57,647 bases of DNA from Vibrio maritimus. Lineage in GTDB: Bacteria; Pseudomonadota; Gammaproteobacteria; Enterobacterales; Vibrionaceae. Each line of letters starts with the position of its first letter. The first letter of the stretch is position 1. Made by a program: the position numbers and the translations under genes. Shown one piece after another: positions 56,347-57,647 of this stretch. The stretch lies in the NCBI GenBank assembly GCA_000755425.1, contig BBMT01000021.1, forward strand, positions 1 through 57,647, given 5' to 3'. Below the pieces are notes generated by a model. It did no database searches and was not told the origin of the DNA. It was given only the letters and a program-made list of their open reading frames with translations.

Positions 56347-57171
56347 AGACGTTATTTCCCAGAAACAAGCAGCTAAACAAGGCTCAGTTAGCGAAAGCGT
56401 GCAAGGTCAGACAAAAGCGCTAGAGCTTCAAGAACTGCTGTCACTGACTAAAACCGAGCAGATTTTAAAGCTAGCAGAGCTAAATGGTCAGCTTGAGCTA
56501 TTGAGTGCGAAGCAGAGAGTTGAGTGGGCGCTAGAGAATTTGCCAGGTGGGCATATCCTAAGTTCAAGCTTCGGAGTTCAGGCGGCGGTTATGCTTCACT
56601 TAGTGACAAGTGTAAAAGCGGACGTTCCGGTAGTGCTTACCGATACTGGGTATCTATTTCCGGAAACTTATCAGTTATAGATGAGCTTCAGAAACAGTTA
56701 GATCTGAACCTACATATCTATAAAGCGAACATCTCGCCAGCTTGGCAAGAGGCTCGTTACGGTAAGTTATGGGAAAAAGGGCTCGATGGACTTAAGCAAT
56801 ACAACCAACTTAATAAAGTAGAGCCAATGAAAAGGGCACTCGAAGAGTTGGATGTTCACACTTGGTTTTCTGGCCTAAGACGTGAGCAGTCAGAGAGTCG
56901 AGCTAACTTGCCGGTACTGGCGATTCAAAATGGTCGTTTTAAGTTCCTGCCAATCATCGATTGGAGCAACGAACAAGTTGATAGCTATATAGAAGAGCAT
57001 GGCTTGAGTTACCACCCTCTTAAAGAAGCGGGTTACCTATCTTTAGGTGATACTCACTCTACAGTGAAGTGGGAACCTGGTATGAAAGAAGAGGAAACGC
57101 GCTTTAATGGTTTAAAACGTGAATGTGGTTTGCACGAAGATGACGGTGAGACAGACGGTTCTGGTATTTAG
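56339..57171 (+). CDS. cysH: PAPS reductase (frameshifted in this sequence)
   Basis: CysH reduces PAPS to sulfite with thioredoxin. After a longer N-terminus than E. coli the PAPS-binding core begins (GGHILSSSFGVQAAVMLHLV, VLTDTGYLFPETYQ). One T is missing at 56675-56676; repair gives ETYQFIDELQKQLDLNLHIY. WFSGLRREQSESRANLPVL and the catalytic cysteine in KRECGLHEDDGETDGSGI are intact. Repaired length is 277 residues against 244 in E. coli, so the true start may be later than 56339. Confidence 0.94.
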
Positions 57172-57190
57172 CCTCTGTTTACATCATTAC

Positions 57191-57220
57191 AAAAAGGAGG
57201 GCTAAGCCCTCCTTTTTTAA
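57191..57220 (+). terminator. Terminator of cysJIH
   Basis: AAGGAGGGCT pairs with AGCCCTCCTT and is followed by a T run. It lies 20 bases after cysH. Confidence 0.9.
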
Positions 57221-57330
57221 TAACTCTGTGGATAACCTGTAGTCATTATTAGGATAAAGTTGAATAAATAAGCCTTTGAATGAAAAAGACGCGGTTAGGC
57301 GTTGTTTTTGTGTTTTTTCTAAAAAAAGGC

Positions 57331-57358
57331 TTGCTAATGTGATGAGGCTCTCTATAAT
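57331..57358 (+). promoter_or_regulatory. rrn P1-type promoter
   Basis: TTGCTA and TATAAT with a 16-bp spacer, followed by a GCGC discriminator, the GC-rich start region typical of stringently controlled rRNA promoters. Confidence 0.75.
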
Positions 57359-57441
57359 GCGCTTCCACTGACACGGCAGAGCCACAAGGGTTCGAGGCGA
57401 TAGTCAGTAAGGCATTCAGCTTAAAAGATGGTCTTCTAGTT

Positions 57442-57505
57442 AGATTTGAAAAAATCAAAAATAATTAGAAAAAGTGTTTGACACTGAGAATCATCTCGCT
57501 AGAAT
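57442..57505 (+). promoter_or_regulatory. rrn promoter with AT-rich upstream element
   Basis: A consensus TTGACA (57478-57483) and TAGAAT (57500-57505) with 16-bp spacing and a GCCGCC discriminator. The 35 bases upstream are almost all A/T, as in an UP element. This is the stronger and start-proximal promoter of the rRNA operon. Confidence 0.85.
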
Positions 57506-57551
57506 AGCCGCCTCTTCAAACGGAAAGCGAAACGCAGAGTTTGAAGAGAAT

Positions 57552-57647
57552 GTTCTTTAAAAATATAGACCTATCAATCTGTGTGGGCACTCGTTGATGA
57601 TAATCAAATTAGATATTTCTCTTAATAAAGAGCGGTATCAAATTAGG
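57552..57647 (+). ncRNA. Leader of a ribosomal RNA operon (16S gene beyond the window)
   Basis: TGTTCTTTAAAAA at 57552-57564 matches the boxA antitermination element of rrn leaders. CAATCTGTGTGGGCACTCG at 57576-57594 is the conserved pre-16S leader block. The mature 16S 5' end is not reached by base 57647. Confidence 0.85.

Noticed and set aside
57535..57550. AGAGTTTGAAG as the 5' end of 16S rRNA
   Set aside because: It resembles the start of 16S, but it lies before boxA and the pre-16S leader block and departs from the 16S sequence after a few bases.

Overview
The window is a chromosomal segment of a gamma-proteobacterium, almost certainly a Vibrio. The evidence is the near-E. coli order and sequence of the ribosomal proteins, a bfd-bfr pair between tuf and rpsJ, a histidine-rich ZrgA-type zinc locus, VcgC/VcgE-type (DUF2780) and TIGR03899-type proteins, an SLC13 transporter inside the cys cluster, and moderate GC content. 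No species-level call is possible from the sequence alone.

Layout. 1-1079: the 3' end of tuf, then bfd and bfr (iron storage and release) behind a Fur-like site. 1152-15147: the S10, spc and alpha ribosomal operons in canonical order (rpsJ to rpsQ, rplN to rpmJ, rpsM to rplQ, with secY and rpoA), with the S10 promoter and leader, a terminator and promoter between rpsQ and rplN, and a final terminator. 15196-19801: a DUF2780 secreted protein, fklB, an OapA/YtfB protein, elaA and cpdB. 20041-25878: sulfate activation (cobA, cysD, cysN, SLC13 transporter, cysC). 25891-30715: a TIGR03899-like gene, a tiny membrane protein, and a zinc locus on the minus strand (zrgA, ABC ATPase, FtsX-type permease, DUF3299) behind a near-perfect Zur box. 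30717-42915: a block also clustered in E. coli (ytfJ, ytfK, msrA, tamA, tamB, ppa, fbp, mpl) with two tandem DUF2799 lipoproteins and ubiX. 42999-46605: a TPP riboswitch and thiBPQ. 46671-49656: darP, pmbA, cheX and zur. 49911-50681: two unrecognised genes. 50934-52313: dusA and pspG with a sigma-54 promoter. 52412-57171: a small protein followed by cysJIH. 57331-57647: tandem rrn promoters and the leader of an rRNA operon whose 16S gene lies past the window.

Functional links. cobA (siroheme precursor), CysDN/CysC (sulfate to PAPS), the SLC13 carrier and CysJIH (PAPS to sulfide) form one assimilation pathway split over two sites. zur at 49205-49656 encodes the probable repressor of the zrg locus at 27184-30471.

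Sequence quality. About 20 genes carry frame-breaking indels, mostly loss of one base from a short run of identical bases. Many are essential (rplC, rplD, rpsC, rplO, secY, rpsM, rpsD, rpoA). I read these as sequence errors rather than biology and annotate each affected gene over its full reconstructed span. Reconstructed lengths agree with the families. rpsM is the least obvious case, because its indels cancel and leave an open but wrong stretch. No exotic new system is obvious; the best candidates for new biology are the 49911-50681 gene pair, the zrg histidine tract and the dyad structures upstream of the cys genes.
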